This document shows, in pieces, positions 60,958-64,000 of a stretch of DNA of 64,000 nt; position 1 is the first letter of the stretch, and each line of letters begins with the position of its first letter. Both the position numbers and the translations under genes were made by a program. The DNA is from Sporofaciens musculi (GTDB lineage Bacteria > Bacillota > Clostridia > Lachnospirales > Lachnospiraceae), in NCBI RefSeq assembly GCF_009830285.1, contig NZ_WUQX01000001.1, forward strand, positions 4,402,501 through 4,466,500, read 5' to 3'. Below the pieces are notes generated by a model. The model had not been told where the DNA came from. It did not search any database and saw only the letters and a list, made by a program, of their open reading frames with translations.

Positions 60958-63900
60958 TCACACCTCAATCTCCTTTTTTATGGTAAAGGAATAGATAATC
61001 TTCTCCTTTACCTTTTTTAAGGTCATCTGCTCCAATGCCTTACCATAGTAGTCAAGCTGGGCATGGTATTTCTCCGCCAGCTCATCTGCCTTAAAAATCC
61101 TGTCAGTCTTATAGTCCAGCACCACCAGTCCGTCGTCTTCTTCAAAGTACACGTCAATGATTCCCTGTACTAAAATCAGCTCGCCCTCCTGCTCGTCGGA
61201 ATAGATTTCCCTTGCGTCAACTCCCAGGACAAAGGGCTGCTCCTTCCAAAGCCTTCCCTTCTTCGCCGCCTCCCCCATCCGAAGCCCTGCCGGACTTTTA
61301 AGGAAGCCCAGGATATCCTCCGCACGGATACAATCCGCCATATCCTGTTTCATTTTCCCCTCCTTCGTAAAGCGTCCCACAACTTCTAAAAGGCTCTCTG
61401 CATCGTACTCCTTTGAAAAGTCCAAAAGCTCCATCAGCCTGTGATACGCTGTACCACGGGAGGCGCCGGTCAATTCTTCATCATCCTGGAGAAACTTTGG
61501 AACCAAAGGAACCACATCCGGCTCCTCGTAAGGCAGTTCCCCCATCTCCCCTATTTCCTCCCCTGCGGTTTCCAACAGATAGACTCGCTTCTTTAACTCT
61601 GATACTGTAAACTTCAACTTCTGATGGCGGCTCTCTGCATAGGGATAACGATAGGAAAACTGCTCATTAAGCGCCTGATGCATCTCTGGCTCATAGATCA
61701 CCTCTGTATCCCACCTTTCCAGCATCGTCTTCGTGATACGGCCGGTAATCTCCTCCTTCACTTCTTCCCCCACAATGTCCTTAAAGGTCAATATCTTTTT
61801 TACTATGGGCACATCCTTGGGAATTCTCGCTAACGCAGGAAGAAGCCAGTCCCAATAAGTACCCGCCTTACTTAACCGACCAAAGGACAGAGCCTCCTCA
61901 TCCTTTGCGCTGCCTCTGTCCCAGTCCGCCAGCTTCTTCTCCAAATTGGAGATTGTACCGGTAATAATCAGCTTCTCTTGTGCCCTGGTAAATGCGACGT
62001 ACAATACTCTGAGTTCTTCCCCCAGACTGTCTAACGCCTCCTCCTTTTGCATCACCTTCTTAACGATACTAGAGCTCTTGGTTCTCTTCTCAATATCAAT
62101 AGCAGAAAGCCCCACGCCCATTCTAGCATGAAGGACCACGCTGCTTCTGGCATCCTGCATGTTAAACCCTTTTCCCATGCCCGCCACAAACACAATGGGA
62201 AACTCAAGTCCCTTGCTCTTATGAATCGTCATAATCCGCACTGTATCAGACTGTTCATCCTCGATACTCGCCTCACCGTAATCTACATCATATTTCTGTA
62301 ACTGCTCAACGTAGCGTATAAAATGGAACAGCCCCTTGTAGCTGGTTGACTCATAGGCTCTTGCTTTCTCCACCAGCATATTTAGATTCGCCTGACGCTG
62401 CTCACCCCCAGGCAGGGCGCAGACATAGTCCCCATATCCCGTTTCCTCCAGAAGTCTCCACAGCAGTTCATGAATCGGCGTATAGGGTACGATTCTGCGA
62501 AATACCTCCATCTGCCCCAGACATTCCTCAAGTTTTCTCCTAATTGTCGGGTCATTGCCCAAAACCCGATAGGAGGCGACTGCCTGACAGAAGGGAAGCT
62601 CCTTGTACTCACTCCTGACAACCGCAAGTTCCTCCTCCGTCATGCCGCCAAAGGACGAGGCGAGAACCGCCGCCAGGGGAATATCCTGACGCTGGTTGTC
62701 AAGGACGCGCAGATAATCCAGCAAAACACCGATTTCCTGGGTGGCAAAATACCCCTCCCTGGTTCCCGCATACGCAGGTATCCCTTCTCGGTTCAGCACC
62801 TCTGTAAACACATCTGCAAAGCCCTTCACACTCCTTGTCAGTATCACGATATCCGAGTAACGAACCGGACGCAGCTCCTTCGTCTTCTTATCCACAACCT
62901 GATGCTGCTCACAAAGCCTGCGTATCCGTCCGGCGATTGCGCGGGCCTCAAGCTCTCGGTCTGTAACAGGAATAGACGACGTGCCTGACTCCTTAACGTC
63001 CTCCTCCCATTCCTTAAGGTTACTGTCGATTACCAGCACTTCTGTTTCAAGATTTTCGCCATCCCCGTAATCTGCTCCCACGTACAGAGCCGCCTGGCTG
63101 TCATAGACAATCCCGCCAAGCTTGCTGGTCATAATCTTTCTGAAAATAAAGTTCACGCTGTCTAAGACTTCCCTCCTGCTGCGGAAATTCTTATGTAAGT
63201 CGATCCTCTGTTTGATGCAGCTTTCATTTTTTTCATCTTCAGACTCCCTAACCTTATAAGTATGGAATTTCTCCATAAAAAGCTCTGGTCTTGAGAGACG
63301 AAAGCGGTAAATACTCTGCTTCACATCCCCCACCATAAAGATATTGTAACGCCCTGACCACACCGACGAGATACTGGTAAGTATGGTCTCCTGTATCAGA
63401 TTACTGTCCTGATACTCGTCAATCATAATCTCCTGAAACTGCTCTTGATACTCCTGCGCCACCTTTGACGGACGAAACCCCTCCTTTGTCTTCTCCGTGA
63501 GAATCCGCAGCGCATATTGCTCCATATCTGAAAAATCAATCATATTCTGGCTGCGTTTCTTTTCCTCAAACTTCACAGCAAACAGAAGCGTTAGCTGGGC
63601 AAGCTCCTTCATGGCAGGGCGGCATGTCCGCAGATCCTCAAGCATGTCCTGTGCGCTCTGGTAATAATACTGGCCAGCCAGGTCTTTTACAAGCCCCTTA
63701 ACCTGGTCCCGTATCGCCTTGACCTGCGCCGTCTTATCCTCGGACACCGTCTTATCCCGATTAACGGCAAGACGCGCCCAGTGGATGTCGGCCATGGCCT
63801 CTGTCATTTTCTCAAAAGAATCATAAGACATAAGCCTCTCTATCAACTGCTGGTCACAAAGAAGCGTGGTCTCATAGACAGACGGGCCGTCAGCCTCCTG

Positions 63901-64000
63901 ACAGATAGCAAGCCCTGTTTCCAGAAGACAGTGGGCTTCCCTTAGATATTCCATGGTATGCCCCATTGCCAGACGGATGGATTCGCTTTCCTCCAATTCT
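60958..64000 (-). CDS. addA: ATP-dependent helicase/nuclease AddA (partial, N-terminus beyond the right edge)
   Basis: The last ~1014 codons of a UvrD-like helicase/nuclease. Helicase motifs II (MIDEYQDSN), III (MVGDVKQSIYRFR), V (MTIHKSKGLEFPIVFVAGMGK) and VI (LYVAFTRAQEKL) are seen. At the C-terminus is the RecB-type nuclease with RGTAYHRLMELLDF, QGIIDVYFEE and DYKTDR. Motifs I/Ia lie outside the window. AddAB processes double-strand breaks at Chi. Expected partner addB would be upstream, off the edge. Confidence 0.95.
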   Translation of the reverse strand, partial: ELEESESIRLAMGHTMEYLREAHCLLETGLAICQEADGPSVYETTLLCDQQLIERLMSYDSFEKMTEAMADIHWARLAVNRDKTVSEDKTAQVKAIRDQVKGLVKDLAGQYYYQSAQDMLEDLRTCRPAMKELAQLTLLFAVKFEEKKRSQNMIDFSDMEQYALRILTEKTKEGFRPSKVAQEYQEQFQEIMIDEYQDSNLIQETILTSISSVWSGRYNIFMVGDVKQSIYRFRLSRPELFMEKFHTYKVRESEDEKNESCIKQRIDLHKNFRSRREVLDSVNFIFRKIMTSKLGGIVYDSQAALYVGADYGDGENLETEVLVIDSNLKEWEEDVKESGTSSIPVTDRELEARAIAGRIRRLCEQHQVVDKKTKELRPVRYSDIVILTRSVKGFADVFTEVLNREGIPAYAGTREGYFATQEIGVLLDYLRVLDNQRQDIPLAAVLASSFGGMTEEELAVVRSEYKELPFCQAVASYRVLGNDPTIRRKLEECLGQMEVFRRIVPYTPIHELLWRLLEETGYGDYVCALPGGEQRQANLNMLVEKARAYESTSYKGLFHFIRYVEQLQKYDVDYGEASIEDEQSDTVRIMTIHKSKGLEFPIVFVAGMGKGFNMQDARSSVVLHARMGVGLSAIDIEKRTKSSSIVKKVMQKEEALDSLGEELRVLYVAFTRAQEKLIITGTISNLEKKLADWDRGSAKDEEALSFGRLSKAGTYWDWLLPALARIPKDVPIVKKILTFKDIVGEEVKEEITGRITKTMLERWDTEVIYEPEMHQALNEQFSYRYPYAESRHQKLKFTVSELKKRVYLLETAGEEIGEMGELPYEEPDVVPLVPKFLQDDEELTGASRGTAYHRLMELLDFSKEYDAESLLEVVGRFTKEGKMKQDMADCIRAEDILGFLKSPAGLRMGEAAKKGRLWKEQPFVLGVDAREIYSDEQEGELILVQGIIDVYFEEDDGLVVLDYKTDRIFKADELAEKYHAQLDYYGKALEQMTLKKVKEKIIYSFTIKKEIEV

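Overview
The window reads as chromosome of a Lachnospiraceae-type gut clostridium (Firmicutes). Supporting signs are strong AGGAGG-type ribosome binding sites, a pyruvate:ferredoxin oxidoreductase, a membrane pyrophosphatase, ATP-type PEP carboxykinase, a 2-hydroxyacyl-CoA-dehydratase-type double-cubane protein with its activase, group-II ECF transporter genes next to truA, a T-box in front of pheST, and a tmRNA whose tag ends in ELAYAA. Most genes lie on the minus strand. The assignment is from gene content, not from a search.

Layout. 1-2857: a compact operon (DUF262 protein, DUF3696 ATPase, an unrecognised third protein cut by the window edge) that looks like an accessory defence module. 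3116-13950: central metabolism and metal homeostasis: nifJ, an SGNH hydrolase, two CobW-family GTPases, pckA, and a K+-dependent-type membrane PPase. 14089-15906: a secreted His-rich protein, an ECF sigma factor and an RsgI-like anti-sigma factor. 16013-18384: an activase / DUF3343 / double-cubane protein operon. 18535-28129: hybrid histidine kinase, cysteine desulfurase-like enzyme, truA, the EcfT-A2-A1 module, queA, an RDD protein and sppA. 28152-32081: pheT-pheS behind a T-box. 32089-34434: YihY and SpoIID-like proteins.

34660-43553 is an accessory and decaying zone. It holds a small gene between 16-bp direct repeats just downstream of ssrA, the tmRNA gene itself, and a two-component/ABC-transporter locus with at least three lesions. 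It also holds a WYL regulator plus uracil-DNA glycosylase pair behind a 38-bp perfect palindrome, and a run of gene fragments (DUF6194, DUF3267, GHKL kinase). 43671-50763 returns to housekeeping: hsp20 with a CIRCE-like site, the eno-secG-rnr-smpB run and a YitT protein. 50837-53211 holds an XRE fragment, glmM, and an orphan HicB with a 20-codon HicA remnant. 53289-55194 encodes the last two steps of IMP synthesis as two separate proteins. 55334-64000 holds a lipoprotein, an Ogt-like protein, rarA, a RidA-family protein and an Lsa-type ABC-F gene with an attenuator leader. It ends with a 144-bp MITE-like insertion that has replaced the end of a DUF1294 gene, and the 3' part of addA.

The observations I rate highest are the MITE with an 8-bp target duplication and a reconstructable empty site, the uORF/terminator leader of the ABC-F gene, the edge defence-like operon, and the multiply broken transporter locus.
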